From the NCBI GenBank assembly GCA_963921795.1, contig OY997649.1, positions 32,544,373 to 32,608,372 on the forward strand: a stretch of 64,000 nt of DNA, written 5' to 3'. The notes beneath the pieces were generated by a model. The model was not told the origin of the DNA. It saw only the letters and a program-made list of their open reading frames with translations, and did no database searches. The DNA is from Nannobrachium achirus (Eukaryota > Chordata > Actinopteri > Myctophiformes > Myctophidae). Below are positions 48,031-60,710 of the stretch, piece after piece. The number at the start of each line of letters is the position of its first letter. The first letter of the stretch is position 1. The position numbers were made by a program, and so were the translations under genes.

Positions 48031-48290
48031 AGCAGACAGGCGATTTCCTCATTCTGCTGTTGCGTCCTTATATATTCCTTTGTCGTATTGTTTTAAAAGT
48101 TTAAAGGTCTACATATATTTCCAATGCATATCAGGCCTTTGTTGACGGATTGGACGAGATTTCGAAGCTCTGGGTCCAAAACGGAATTAATATTTAATGT
48201 GTAAAATCCACTGTATATCCATTCAAGTGAATGGTGCGGCTGTGATTCTGGTCGGAGGTCTCGGCGGAGAGGTGGGGGCGGAGCTCCCGG

Positions 48291-48385
48291 TACTCATGAA
48301 TTACCTTGACAAAACTTTTGTCACATTTATACTGTAGATGTATGTTGGTGTTAATCATCAGAGATGGGTTTGAACTAAATTGCAA

Positions 48386-48445
<60 letters not shown>

Positions 48446-49384
48446 AAATGTAAAACAGTCAGTGGTGCTGTGGTGTAGTTTAGCACATAATGGGGGGGTG
48501 AGCTAGAGCTTCCCTCCCTCCAGGAACTGTACAACAAAGGTGTGTATAGTCAAAGCCTGGCACATCATCAAGGAAAGGCACCACCCCAGCCACAAACTGT
48601 TATGGCAAGACCACCAGACTGGCCATGGACTTTACTTTTCCTGGTTGATCTACAGTCTGAATATTACCTGTGAAAGCTTCCGCCCTATGTGGACCACAAG
48701 GATCTGACTATGTGTTGATACTGTTTTGCGAGTACTTCTACATTGCAGAATTGATACTTTTACTTGTACAACAAGTACAAGTAGAGTTTCCGTCGAGTGG
48801 CAACTGTTTGAGGTTGCAATTCATGCAGCACAAAAAAAAAGAAACAGCAGTACGTACTGTATACGCTTAGACTCACCACAGTCCTAATCTGTTTTCACCT
48901 TGACAGCCCACTGGGGGTGTGTGTTTTTGCATTCTCTCTGCCTTTCTTTTCTCTTCATCTCTGTTCCCATCCCCATTGGCAGTGTGCCCTTCAAACTACT
49001 TTCTCTTGATTCCACAAGTGCTTTTGACAACAATCAACCAAGTAGCAAGCTGTCACAATGCTGGTGTATTGGCTCGTTTGTGTGTTACCCAGAGTGCCTC
49101 CCTTCTGCCTAAGTGTTTCTTGGCTCACCTTCTGAAAGATTAATGTTAACTACACCTGTATGTATGAGTGTGCTTGCCAAAATTGCTATTACATTATTAT
49201 TATTATATTACCGGCATGAAAACAGAAACAAACACGCAACGCGCACGCACAGTCGCACACACACGCGCGCACACACACACGCGCACAGATCTACTGTGAT
49301 CTTAATTATCGTATCTCTATGTATTATTAGTTACTAATAAGACACTGCTTGTGTGTGTGTTATTATCAATAATGTTCCATTATC
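48291..49384. other. Intergenic: TC array and unique sequence
   Basis: TC 48390-48441; ACTTTTACTTGTACAA near 48757 recalls the CAGTGGTGGAAAGTA hAT family. No supported gene. Confidence 0.5.
48390..48441. repeat. (TC)n microsatellite
   Basis: About 52 bases of TC. Confidence 0.98.
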
Positions 49385-49561
49385 CCCTCTCCCCTTCCTA
49401 CCCTCTTCCCCACCCTGTATGAATGTGTTTGTGTGGTCGTTTTTTCTTGTTTTCTGTTGTTCTACTTTATTGTAAAAAAAATGCAGATATGTACATTTTT
49501 GTGATTAATCTTTTACCTTGTTCATCTGCCAAAAAACAATAAAGAAATTTGTAAAAAAATA
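49385..49561 (+). mobile_element. Short retroposed insertion (L1-like LINE 3' end) with 17-bp target duplication
   Basis: AATAATGTTCCATTATC stands at 49368-49384 and 49562-49578. The 177-bp insert is pyrimidine-rich at its start and ends AACAATAAAGAAATTTGTAA then an A-rich tail. A long target duplication with an AATAAA signal and A tail is the mark of L1-type target-primed insertion; family from general form only. Confidence 0.8.
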
Positions 49562-49641
49562 AATAATGTTCCATTATCTACCAACTATATCCACATTAAT
49601 CTCACTCCAGGAGTCAGTTTGCACTCGAACACACACGCACG

Positions 49642-49811
<170 letters not shown>

Positions 49812-50071
49812 GATGATAAAAAGTAGGACAGCAAACTTGTGAATAAAACATCTGGGAGGTGAGACCAACTTCCAGAGAGAACAGCAGTGTATTTAAATTC
49901 CAACTTGTTTGTTAAAACAGGCCCAGCATGGTGTGCTGTGCTGGAGGTGGTGCTGTGCAGGGATTGGGTGCTGTCCATGGTGCTGAATTGTCCTGTCGGC
50001 TTCAACAAGGCATCAGATAGACAAACACACACACAACTTTTTAAACTACCACATTCTTATGCATATGTATG

Positions 50072-50196
<125 letters not shown>

Positions 50197-51025
50197 AGAT
50201 TTTTCTTTCTTTTGCGTGTGTTTTTGTAAGTCAGTGCGTGTCTTGCGAGCACACATACACTGCATGTGTGCAAGTGAACACGCTCTGTTTGGAAGTAGAC
50301 AGTTTATCTCAGAAATCGCCCACCCCTGTGGCGTTTGACCTAGAAGAGAGAGAGAGAGAGAGAGAGAGTTATAGAGAGAGAGTAGAGCGACAGGCAAGCA
50401 GACCGTTTTAGCCTCGCGGGCACCTCTCCGCGGGCGGTCCCTACGCCTGCACCCACACTGATAAGGGGGGATGGAAAGAATGAGGGGACATGAGGAGAGG
50501 AGGGCGAGAGAGAAAGAGAGGAGGAAGAAGGGGAGTTCCACTAGAATCACTCCTGCTGTGTACGGTACTTCTTTTCTGCTTACACCTGACTTACAGTATA
50601 TATACTCCGTCGCATGACAGTGTTCCACACCAAAAGTAGCAGAACTACAAGTATATAGGTTATTTTCTGCACTCTCTCTGTGTTGCCTTCATGCTCAACT
50701 TCTCTTTCTTTCTTTGCGTTCGTGTCTCACTCATATTGTACCCCTTCTCTTCCTCTCTCTGTCATGCTTCTCCCCACCATGTAGAGAACCTGCACCTACT
50801 CTTCCTCCCATACTCTCTCATCGTCTCTCTCCTTCCAAACGGCGTGTGCTTTGATGTCGTCTGGCCATGATTAACATATTGGTTGAACTTCCCGTTTGGG
50901 CCTCTTTCTTTGACACGCTTGTTGCCTTGTAGCCACTCTAGTCCTCTTCCAGTGTAATCTGAGTTGTATGATTGTCTTACTCTGTGTGTGCGTGCGTGCG
51001 TGCGTGCGTGCATGCGTGCGTGCAT

Positions 51026-51418
51026 TAGGGATGGGACGATAAGCGATATTAACGTTTATCGTGATAAAAAACACTCACGATAATTGTATTGTGGAGATTT
51101 AATTTATCGTGATATCGTCCTCCATCATACACTGGGATCAATTCACCTTTTATTTGCCGAGCTGCATATCCAGTACCACTTAAACCCTCTATAATTGGTA
51201 AAATGTACTTATAATACACATACTTAATAGTCTTTTTTTTTCAATATCAAATGTCTTTGCCAAAAAATAGCCGATTGTGAGCTTGTAGATCTGCAATTTT
51301 TTGGCAAATGTTCCGCCCCAGGATAATGGATATTTTGATTATCGCGATAATATCGTAAATCGCGATTTCTTTTGTCACAATAATCGTGATATGACATTTT
51401 CATATCGTCCCATCCTTA
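51026..51418. mobile_element. hAT-like MITE carrying a hairpin module
   Basis: Ends TAGGGATGGGACGATA and TATCGTCCCATCCTTA; flanks GCGTGCAT and GTGTGCAT agree at 7 of 8. Many ATCGTGAT subterminal repeats. Hairpin copy 21 at 51259-51305 sits where the relative at 24990-25277 has its degenerate hairpin. Confidence 0.82.
51259..51305. repeat. Hairpin module copy 21 (left arm shortened)
   Basis: GCCAAAAAATAGCCGATTGTG, then GTGAGCTTGTAGATCTGCAA. Confidence 0.75.
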
Positions 51419-52283
51419 GTGTGCATGCGTCTCTGTGGGGGAGGGAGAGAGATAGAAGGAGGGGAGGAGAGGAAGAGACAGATAAGGGTTGACCTTCTGT
51501 GAGTCCTTGCCCTCTCTGGACAGGCTTGCAGAACGTATCAGTGAGCAGCTGTGTTCACTGCAGACGGATGGATGAAGAAGAGAGGATGAAGAGTGAGAGA
51601 GAAAAAAGGCGAGAGAGCGTGAGTGAGAGAGAGAGAGAGAGAGACAGAGAGAGAGAGGGAACCATGCAGAGTTTAGCGAGAGACGATTGAAGTTCTGAGA
51701 ACATCCCCTGGAATTGGTGTGGAAAAATAAAGATTGGCTTGGCACAAATCCTTTATGAGGGCTCACAGATGTTGGGTGTCCAGAGTTTCATTTTTTCTTG
51801 TGTGCAGACAAGAATAGTAAACAATAAAAACGCATGCAACGAGATGTGTGATTCAAACAAAATAACAAAAAGTATGACATGGGGGTGGTTGTAGTTGCAT
51901 ATGAATTGAATACATGTAAAAAAAAAACGATGTTGGATCACTGTGTAGGCTACATTCACATTTGTGTCCCATGGCAGAACAGGCTTGTTCCTGTCGCAAA
52001 TATCGTAGATTTTATTTTTCGTCTTTAATGTCCACAACAGACAGTGAGGTTCATTGTGACTGCTGGCAATGCATTTATTTAAACAATAAATAGTAGTCTG
52101 TTGTTATAAACAGTATAGACGTTTATACTCTGACTGAACGTTGGGAGACATACTGTATAGGTAGGTGCAGGAACGTGATCTAGCTGTCTGACATCTATGC
52201 CTGTTAGATGGTCTCCAGTTAAAAACTATTAGGATGAAATGTGAAGTCTGCGGCTGAGGGATGATGGTCGGTGACATTGGTGT

Positions 52284-52319
<36 letters not shown>

Positions 52320-52524
52320 ATTCATACTTCATAGATGCAGAGAGATATTATGTACATGTCACACACTAATGACATGTCAAGACAACGATCGATGGTTTAA
52401 TATGGTCCTTTGATTTAACTGTCAGTCTAAGATACAAGGATCAAATATAATAATAAATAATACACGTGATGAGTTAATAACAATAAAGGAAACCAACCTT
52501 TTGCTGTGCCTTTCCATTGTAAGG
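51419..52524. other. Intergenic with GA and GT arrays
   Basis: GA near 51628-51656 and GT at 52283-52318. No gene. Confidence 0.55.
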
Positions 52525-52595
52525 GTTATAAATGTATAGATGATTTCAGAGAAGTGCGCATACCACGTCTCTGAAATCATCTATACAATTATAAC
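52525..52595. repeat. 71-bp hairpin with 28-bp arms
   Basis: Arms 52525-52552 and 52568-52595 pair at 27 of 28 bases around a 15-base loop. Of precursor-microRNA size, but a tiny TA-flanked MITE is as likely. Confidence 0.8.
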
Positions 52596-52704
52596 TGAAA
52601 CAAGACTAGGTCAAAACGTAGTACTGTACATGGCTGGACCACATATGAAACACTGGAGATCTTTCCATTTTAAATGAAAAATACAGTAAGCAGTGACACG
52701 TAAT

Positions 52705-53014
52705 TTAAAGGAGTAGTTCACCCCCAAAAGGACTTTTCTTCTATTGATTACTCACACCATGGAGACTTGAGTAACATAATAGTTTTTGTTTTTTAAGACA
52801 AAAACTTGATTACAATAAATGTACCCCCATTGATTCCGGATGGGGACCCATATGAATTTGGGTCCCCATCCGGAATCAATGGGGGTAAATCTACTATAAT
52901 CAATTGTTCGTCTTAGGAATGCAAAAAATACAAGAAAATATGATTGAACTCAAGTCACCATGGCGTGAGTAATCAATAGAAAAAAGTCATTTTGGGGGTG
53001 AACTACTCCTTTAA
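52705..53014. mobile_element. Angel-like TTAA MITE, second long copy
   Basis: TTAA at both ends, AGGAGTAGTTCACCCCCAAA and inverse; same palindromic design and central GATTCCGGATGG block as 22563-22884. Confidence 0.85.
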
Positions 53015-53122
53015 CATAAGTCAGTTATGTTCAGGGTTCTTTGTTATACCCATATAGGTTTGCTTGTGCCAGTTTAAAACAACATCCAGGCTGGCTAGTA
53101 CCAATAAAATGAGAGCATTACA

Positions 53123-53520
53123 TGGGTCAGCAACCTTTTTGAAATGAAGTGCCATGTTTTTATTTTCTAGATAGTCAGTGTGCCATGTCAACATATATTT
53201 TGATGACATGCCATCAAAAATTCAGACATATTTTGATTAGCAGGACATTGTTATAACGATCATTAGACTCAGATCAATAACCCACCCATCTCCCCGTCCC
53301 CGACTCCCTCCCCCATTCAAAGTTCAATGTTTTATTGAATGTAGAATTATGTGCAGGATGTAATTTGCTGTAAATTATGTGACTTCATTTAATTGAGCAC
53401 ATAAAAAAAAAAGATTTGATTTTAAAATAAAAATCCTCTCTCTCACACTCACTTCTGCCAGTGTGCCAGTGATCACCCTCCCCTGTGCCAATGTTGGCAC
53501 AGGGGAAATACCTGCAAGTA
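53123..53520. mobile_element. Possible hAT (Charlie-like) remnant
   Basis: CATGGGTCAGCAACCTTTTT at the left and repeated GTGCCA words near 53460-53500 recall Charlie-type ends. No target duplication found. Confidence 0.35.
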
Positions 53521-54052
53521 GTTGTTACCCTCTCTGTTTCCCTGTCTCTCTGTGCCCCCCTCTATCTTCCCCCTTCTCTCTCTCTCTCTCTCTCTCGCTC
53601 TCTCAAAGCCTGGAGGAATGATTGCTTCTGCAATTGGTTAGTTTGTTGTTAGGCCAACCAGCCAGGTCGGTTATAAGGAGTCTACATCACATGTTCTGTG
53701 TTTGGTTAGTTTGTTGTTAGGCCAAGTGCCGACAAATGCTCAAACTTTATCAGTCGGTGAGTGCCTTAGGGACATTCACATTTAAAAGCCTGATCCCACT
53801 GTTGCAGTCCAACAACAAAATGTATCCCTGTAGGTGTAGCATTTACCAAACCATGCACAAACAAGTTCAGGTCCACCATACCTGTCAGAGTAAAAGAACT
53901 CTCCGAGCCTATAGTGTTCCAATAAAAACATAGCAACGCTATCAAAGTTCATATTTGTAGCTTCACTTGCAACTAATTTGATGTTTATAGTTTGACATTG
54001 GGTATTGTGAAGTTGCATCCAACTTTTTGTTGTGTCAAAACTAAAGCTCGTG
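53521..54052. other. Intergenic with TC-rich stretch and a 22-bp direct repeat
   Basis: GGTTAGTTTGTTGTTAGGCC occurs at 53636 and 53704. No gene. Confidence 0.5.
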
Positions 54053-54123
54053 CAGGGGTGTCGCACCAAATTCTGGGCCCTGAGTATAAGGGTTCACAGA
54101 CATTATTTTGTGCTTTAACTAAT

Positions 54124-54185
54124 GAAAAATAGCAGATATACAAGCTCACAGCGCGGCACCGAGAGCTTGTAGATCTGCTATTTTT
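54124..54185. repeat. Hairpin module copy 22
   Basis: AAAAATAGCAGATATACAAG and CTTGTAGATCTGCTATTTTT. Confidence 0.88.
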
Positions 54186-54399
54186 GGAAGAATCTAAATG
54201 TGTCTTTGAATATTTCAAATCTTTCTAAGGTTTTTTTGAAAAACCTGTTTCTAGGTCAGTGGTGCTCATACCTTTTCATGTGAAGGACCCCCAAAATGAT
54301 ATGTATTTGGCCACGAACCCCCTCGCAAAATTTGAGTTACAAATGTTCGCTTAAAAAAATACATATATTCAAAGATTTGCACACATTTTTACGACTTTT

Positions 54400-54460
54400 C
54401 AAAAATAGCAGATCTACAAGCTCGCAGCGCAGCACAGAGCTTGTAGATCTGCTATTTTTA
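54400..54460. repeat. Hairpin module copy 23
   Basis: AAAAATAGCAGATCTACAAG and CTTGTAGATCTGCTATTTTT, centre CTCGCAGCGCAGCACAGAG. Confidence 0.88.
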
Positions 54461-54555
54461 AATAGCTAAAGTAATAATAATAATAAAAGTAATAATGAAA
54501 GCCCCACCTTGGGCCCTAACTCAGTTCCACTTTTCCCACCCTTGTGACGCCCCTG

Positions 54556-56361
54556 AGCTCATGTTCCCACTAGCACCTGCTATCCAACTGATTAAATCAT
54601 TTCTTATCCTGATTCTGCAACTAAAACAAACTAAAAGCAATTATACATAAATATGCAACCTGTACAGTAAAAATAGTAAATGCCATATGTAGCTTATTAT
54701 TGTTGTGACTGGGGAATTACAGTATGTAGATTCAGATCAGTTCTTTAGGGCAGCATATAAAATTACACAATTATTTTCTTCTTGTTAATGAATATGTAGT
54801 GGATTTATTTACAACTCTATTACAACTCATTTCCAAACAGTCTCCTTTCCTGTGTTTTCCCTCTGTTTCAAAATGAAGGTGTTACTGCCCTGCGTAAGTG
54901 AATGCCAAACTTATACAGTCACCCCCATGCTCCTTTTAGTGTTATAAATCAAACATGACATTCTTTAAATAGGGAAATTAATTATTTACACTTTAAGCCA
55001 AAATACCTTGAAGAGGAAAGGAAAAAAAGAATACTGGCACACAATAAGTCATTTCCAGGTGTGAGACTCTGGGCACTCTATTACATAGTCTAGATTTATA
55101 ATGTTCCAGATTTATAAGGTGTAGACTATGAGAAGCTGTATTATGAGTACAATTCTCCTGCTTATACTCTATAACTACAAAGTGCTGGCCACCTTCATTA
55201 ATTGAGAGGATTGAGTTACAGTGAACATGCTGTTGCATCTTCTCTAGATTAAACACGTGTTGGCAATAAGTAACACTTTTCTTCAATGACGGCACAGTGC
55301 CAAGACCTTACTCACTGTAGCAATGTCCATTGAGCATGACTGTGGGCCATTCATTGCCAACACTGAAAACCTGCAATGGCGAACCCACCTGCAAACTGGC
55401 CTCCCTATTTTGGTAATGTTCACAAAAACTTCAAAAATCGAAATCAAATAGCAGATCTACAAGCTCACACGCATCACAGTAGGGCTGAATGGTTGAACTA
55501 TTTATACCAGGAGCTGATGACAGCATTTCCCATTCAGTTACATTGTGTACACTAGAGTTACAAAAGCATAAATCAACGAAGAGGATGCAGATAAACAAAC
55601 TCTGATACAATCTTGACACCTCAGACAGCAGTGTACTGTAAATACACACACCTCTGGTGCAGACTACATGACTAGCATTGCTTCCATAATGTTGTTATCG
55701 TAGTCTTTAAGAGTTATCATACTATTTTGTGGTGTATTGACAGTGGAAACAGAGACTTATGCATCCTGCATTAAATGGCAAAAGCAATATTACACGACAG
55801 GGTGTGCTTTACCTATTGGCACGAGAGTGATGCGGTGGCAATAACCGCGGTAAAGCCACCGCCAAGTGTAATATTGCGATTATACAACAGTTACCATCAA
55901 AATAAAACATAAAAATGAATTCATATTGTGGTGCATTTTGCTCTCAAAATAACAATCTTTCTGCTAGTGTTATCGATCTGTTATCCTGAAAATACATGGT
56001 CTGACAGAGTCACTGTTTACTCAGCCAGTCCAGACCCAACATTGAGATGGCTGTGCGCTAGACAACTTTCCCAAACTGAACACATAGAGAAACAAAACCT
56101 ACCGGTATGATACAGTATGGGATTTTTTTTGCTACGTTTGCTACCACGTCTGCAAACGTCCCATGCAAACTGCTAGCCAGCCACTTAGCCTCTGCCGAGA
56201 CTCCGTCTGATCAGCACAGCAGATTTTTATATTTTGATTAGTTTCAGTTTTGAGAATGGCTAGATGTGCTGTCATGCTTGTTTGAGCACGAGTAGAGAGA
56301 CTATTTCAACCAATCAGATTGCTTGGTTGGAACTACCTAATGTATGTGCCTTAATTCCTCT
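54556..56361. other. Intergenic: mostly unique, half hairpin at 55441
   Basis: Left-arm hairpin module 55441-55480 with tag AGGGCTGAATGGTTGA. An inverted GCAATATTACAC/GTGTAATATTGC pair spans 55783-55875 around GC-rich stems. No gene. Confidence 0.5.
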
Positions 56362-56483
56362 TATAGACCTTTTTCCAGAGTGCTGCCGTGTAGCTGCGGT
56401 GTCGGCACACAGCCGCACACACACATAGGTTCTGCTTGACAGACAGCGCAGATATGGTTGCCGCTCTGAGAAATCGGTCTATA
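56362..56483. mobile_element. Short MITE, ends TATAGACCTTTTTCCAGAG
   Basis: Right end CTGAGAAATCGGTCTATA is the diverged inverse of the left; 122 bp. Confidence 0.55.
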
Positions 56484-58306
56484 GAAAGTAGAAACAACAC
56501 TTTGCTGATGAATACCGCATTACCACATTTGTCTGGTAAGCTACTTTAGACTGTTGTTTTAATACCAACACTAAAATCCATCACACGCTAATTAGTTGGT
56601 TGCAACTGCAACTTAGTTTTGCTGTGAAAGCTCACATACCACATAATTAATCGTGTTGATTAATAATAATCATTTTCTCCACCATTCAAGGTCATGCTAT
56701 CTGCATATATTTGTATTTTTGTAACAAGTGAACAGAGACTTATAGTCTCTTGTGAGTGAGAGCTCCAAGGTAACTCTTTCCCCCCCCTTATTTTTTGCAA
56801 TGAGTAGTACTCACTCAGTATGCAGGGGAGGTCTGTGAGAACCTGATTTATTTATCCCTCAGCCACCCCCCACTGATGTTTTGTTTTTGTTTTTTTCTTT
56901 GCTACTCCTGCTGGTTCTCTAGGTTTGCCAGCTGTCCCCGCCCACTACTACAGGGCCTCGTACCAAACTCACCGGGATGTCCAAACCCAACGCCTTTACC
57001 CCATTAGGAGCCATTTAACACGGGACAGCTTGTCCTTCAGTCGGAGAACGACAAAGTTATTTATTTCCACAAAGGTTTTTTTTTTTTTTTTCACAGTGTG
57101 CGCTGGTTTTGGCACAGCTGCACGTCATGGCCATTCAGCACAGCCTAAAATAAGTAAATTGGGTAATCAAAAATAATATGGCTACCAGTGGTGTGGGGTT
57201 AAAAGTGGAGAGAGGCTATCTACAGTAGCAAGCATGTGTCAGAGACACTCACCATAATGAGGACGCAGGACGGGAACCTGCACCTACTTAATTCAATTCA
57301 TGCCTTTTCGATAGACATTGTCGCTTGACAAAAATGTTTTTTCTTTCTTTTTCAACTGAAAAGAGTAAGGCGAGTCATGCTCTTTTTACTCTCCATAATT
57401 GGCCAGAACCCCATCTTTTTCAGCATAAGGTGGAGAGGTCTATGTTGACTGTCGCTGTACGCTAGTTCCCACTCAGATGACGGCAGGATAATATTCAGAT
57501 CAAGTCACTAGTGATGATCTTAAAGATTATTTGATTGTGCCTGTTCTAATTCTATCAACACAAATTAGATGATTAAAGAACAGTTTCATGTATTTCTTCA
57601 ATAACAGGGGTCTCTTCATCGCATCAGCTCTTGTAAAAAGAAAATACTCTGATTACATTTGTTACCCATCAGAATAGTTTTTCTTCTGTTTAGTAAAGAG
57701 ATGGAGAGACAGGGAGACAGGGAGACCCCTGTCACTGAACAAACGATGCAATGATTACTATCACAATATAGTACTTTATTACGCTTGGTTGAATGCTTGA
57801 TTCTGATTGGTCAATCGCTGAAATCAGCGGCGTGTTATTTCTGGATAATGACCAATGGCCTCAATAACAGACTGATGCCTAATCAACGGCTCATAGCACC
57901 TGGCTGCACTGCGTGAATTTTATGCTGTATCCAACATGACAGTAAACAAACACGTAATGTAATTTAAATTACAACTAAACATTGCTCTCAAGAATGTTTT
58001 TGAAAACATTTGAAGTGAGAAATAGACGATTGCGGTAACCAAAAATGGATTCTATTTGATCAACACTTCCTTGTTTTTTGACGTCGGACTTTCATAATCC
58101 TCCCGGTTGCGCTCGGCGGATGCCCAGTGCACTTGTGGAATACTTTCACGACTGTAAGCAAGGAAATACTTCGTTTTGGTTTGCATGCTCGCACACAGAC
58201 ACACACACACACGCGGTGTTTGTTGACACTTTGTTTGCTAATGGCTTGGTTAGCAATGTTGTGCGCACGGATGAAGCCACAAGTAGGCAGATCCGCTCAT
58301 CTCTAG
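56484..58306. other. Intergenic, mostly unique sequence
   Basis: A possible splice acceptor followed by an open frame at 56924-57175 (+) is noted as a weak candidate only. 57780-57880 (TGATTCTGATTGGTCAAT) is like MITE ends. No supported gene. Confidence 0.45.
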
Positions 58307-58393
58307 TGATTGGTTTAGGTCCTAAACCAATCAAACCGGGGAGAGGGACTTTTTTTTACTTCCCCTAAACTTTAGGGGAAGTCAAAAAAGTCC
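58307..58393. repeat. Two adjacent hairpins
   Basis: TGATTGGTTTAGG/CCTAAACCAATCA (13-bp exact arms, 58307-58333) followed by ACTTCCCCTAAA/TTTAGGGGAAGT with T/A-run and GGGAC/GTCCC extension (58344-58393). Confidence 0.9.
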
Positions 58394-59060
58394 CTCCCCC
58401 CATAAATCATTCAGACAGGGAACAATGTCAGACTCAAGCGTTAGCTGAGTCTGAAATCAGGCTATGGTTTGGCTGGTGTGGTGTAATGTTAGCTAACATT
58501 TGTTAGAAAAGACTATTTTAGTTTTTCCAGATTGTAATGCAAGCAGCTGTAACCTTTTCAACATGACACTAATTCGCGCCGCGTTTCGAGCTTGCAGATC
58601 TTCTACTTTTGATACATTTTGGCAGGCCAGATGATGGTGACTGATGGGCGAAAGTGCTGCTAGTGCTCAACTGTGAAATGATACAGACAGATTACATACT
58701 AGTATTTAAATCACGTAGAATCTTTGCAATATCCTAATGTGACCGCACCCACACCTACCAGCAGCTATCAAAATAACTTCACTCTTTTCTGTGAAACATA
58801 CCATAAATAAAGTGTGTCATATCAGCAATATATACATTATGAGAAGATAGTTTCCATGACTACTGATTTCCATCGTAGCTTTAAAACATTGTGAAGGAAC
58901 TATTGACCGGTCTTTCCTCTACTGCATCATTAGTGCAGTCAAGCATGAGCAAACTGGATGTATAGGTGGCCATGATTGAAACAGAATCACCTTCCATGTT
59001 TTACATTTACTGTTTTGAGAAAATGAATTGGTTTTGTACATCTACACCTCTTTCATACAT

Positions 59061-59066
<6 letters not shown>

Positions 59067-59135
<69 letters not shown>
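59067..59135. repeat. (TC)n microsatellite
   Basis: About 69 bases of TC. Confidence 0.98.
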
Positions 59136-59138
<3 letters not shown>

Positions 59139-59459
59139 TATATATTTGAGACAGAAAGTACTTGCCAATGTAATAATCGCTGCTCTTAATCCAACCCATA
59201 CTAATATACTTTCATAAGCCTAATCTACCCCAATTTACCTTTAAATCCTCTAAATGATCCTTCTCCATGACACGGAAGATATTAGCATCTCAATCTGTGG
59301 AAATTAGGTTCATTATATGCCAGATTGCTGGGGCAGAAGACGGGTGAGGAATGAGATTAGCGACAGGTGAGTCATCAGCTCAAATCCCAAGATCAAAGGT
59401 TTGCTGAGAGCAAGGAGCAACTGGCTGGGATGGATAAGTCATTTTAATGATAACAATGC

Positions 59460-59466
59460 TCTCTCT

Positions 59467-59508
<42 letters not shown>
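59460..59508. repeat. (TC)n microsatellite
   Basis: About 49 bases with interruptions. Confidence 0.95.
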
Positions 59509-60356
59509 GATATTTAAAGCAGAAAATTGCTATACCGCATACTGTACAGCGAAAACTGGGAATCCAGAATATTTCCATATTTCCAGATGTGCTCGGAGGT
59601 GGGTAGCAATGAACCATGAATCACATGCCCTTAATGATAATTGTAGAGCTCTGCACAACCACTGATGAACAATATGATTGTGATAAGTGTAGGCAGAGAG
59701 TTACAGTATAAGGGCTTTTCACATTTTCATTAAGCTAACCTTTGTCTACTCTAAAGCCCAGTGAGAGCTTAACTGCATTTCCCACTCATGTGTATTAGCC
59801 TATGCTATGCTTATGTAGCCCTTAGTTAAGGATAATCAGAGCCTTTAGAAGGCTCATGCTGGTTGTTAATAGTAGCCATCTTGAACAGCATTTTTCATCT
59901 TTGCACAATGAATGCATTGCCTTTGCTCTAACCTCGTTGGACAGTAGTTACCTTAACCCTAGTGTTTTTGAGGATAATTCAACAAATTCTGGGATAACCC
60001 TGCTCAGGAGCAGGGTTTAGGAAGCCCTGAGCAAAGGGGGATATCACACATACAGTAACTCAATGTTCTGACTTTTGAAGCGACTCTGAGCCCAGGGCTA
60101 ATGGAGCTATAAGCCCTGGGCTAATGGAGGTCTTACTCAAGGCTACTCGTAATGTGAATATTCTAGTCTTCACCCAGAAGGACAAGACCGTCGCATGAAA
60201 TGCACCGTACAACTAAAGCCATTGTCACATCCACTCTGACCATGCAATCAGGTGAATGACCATTGCATGCAAAAGCAAAATCTTGTCAAGTTGAATGTGG
60301 GCACTGTGCAGAAGTTGACGCACACAAAAGTCAGTTTCACTCGTACAGAATGCAAA

Positions 60357-60710
60357 ATTTCTGCTCCAAACATTTACAAATGCAATATATAAGGTGCTCA
60401 CCGCATTGTCGAAACTCTACCGACCCGGCAACTCCCCGACCCGGCATGTGTCAGTCCATATTTTTTCAATAAAGAAGTGTTTTACTCCAGCTTGTCCCCC
60501 TGTTTCCTTGTTTCCCGCTGTTGCGCAGTAGCGCTCATGTGGGGAGACAGGGAAATGCACTGAGATTCTGGGACAAGCTGGAGAAAAATACTTCTTTATT
60601 GAGAAATATGGACTGACACATGTCAGGGAGTTGGCGGGTCGGTAGAGAACAGTTTCGACAATGTGGTGAGCACCTTACATATTGCATTTGTACATGTTTG
60701 GAGCAGAAAA
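60357..60710. mobile_element. Foldback MITE, about 150-bp arms
   Basis: TTCTGCTCCAAACATTTACA at the left returns as TGTACATGTTTGGAGCAGAA at the right, with AGGTGCTCACCGCATTGTCG, TGTGTCAGTCCATAT and TACTCCAGCTTGTCCC also inverted. Centre near 60533. Confidence 0.8.

Larger units (their letters stand above)
46905..48290. mobile_element. DNA transposon with about 270-bp inverted arms and nested insertions
   Basis: Left arm 46912-47205 (CCGGCTCCGCCCCC, TTCGAAATCTCTTCCAATCC, CAATACGACATAGGAATATA) returns inverted at 48020-48285. Inside are a hairpin-bearing hAT (47390-47632) and a small inverted-repeat element (47843-48030). Element class unknown. Confidence 0.7.
54053..54555. mobile_element. hAT-like MITE with two hairpin modules, second copy
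   Basis: AGCTCGTG at 54045-54052 and AGCTCATG at 54556-54563 (7 of 8); ends CAGGGGTGTCGCACC and TTGTGACGCCCCTG. Hairpins at 54124-54185 and 54400-54460 in the same order as at 30593-31072. Confidence 0.85.
58394..60356. other. Intergenic: unique sequence and TC arrays
   Basis: Right-arm hairpin remnant at 58571-58612. 59220-59440 is non-repetitive. A GCCCAGGGCTAATGGAG direct/inverted group at 60090-60129. No gene. Confidence 0.5.
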
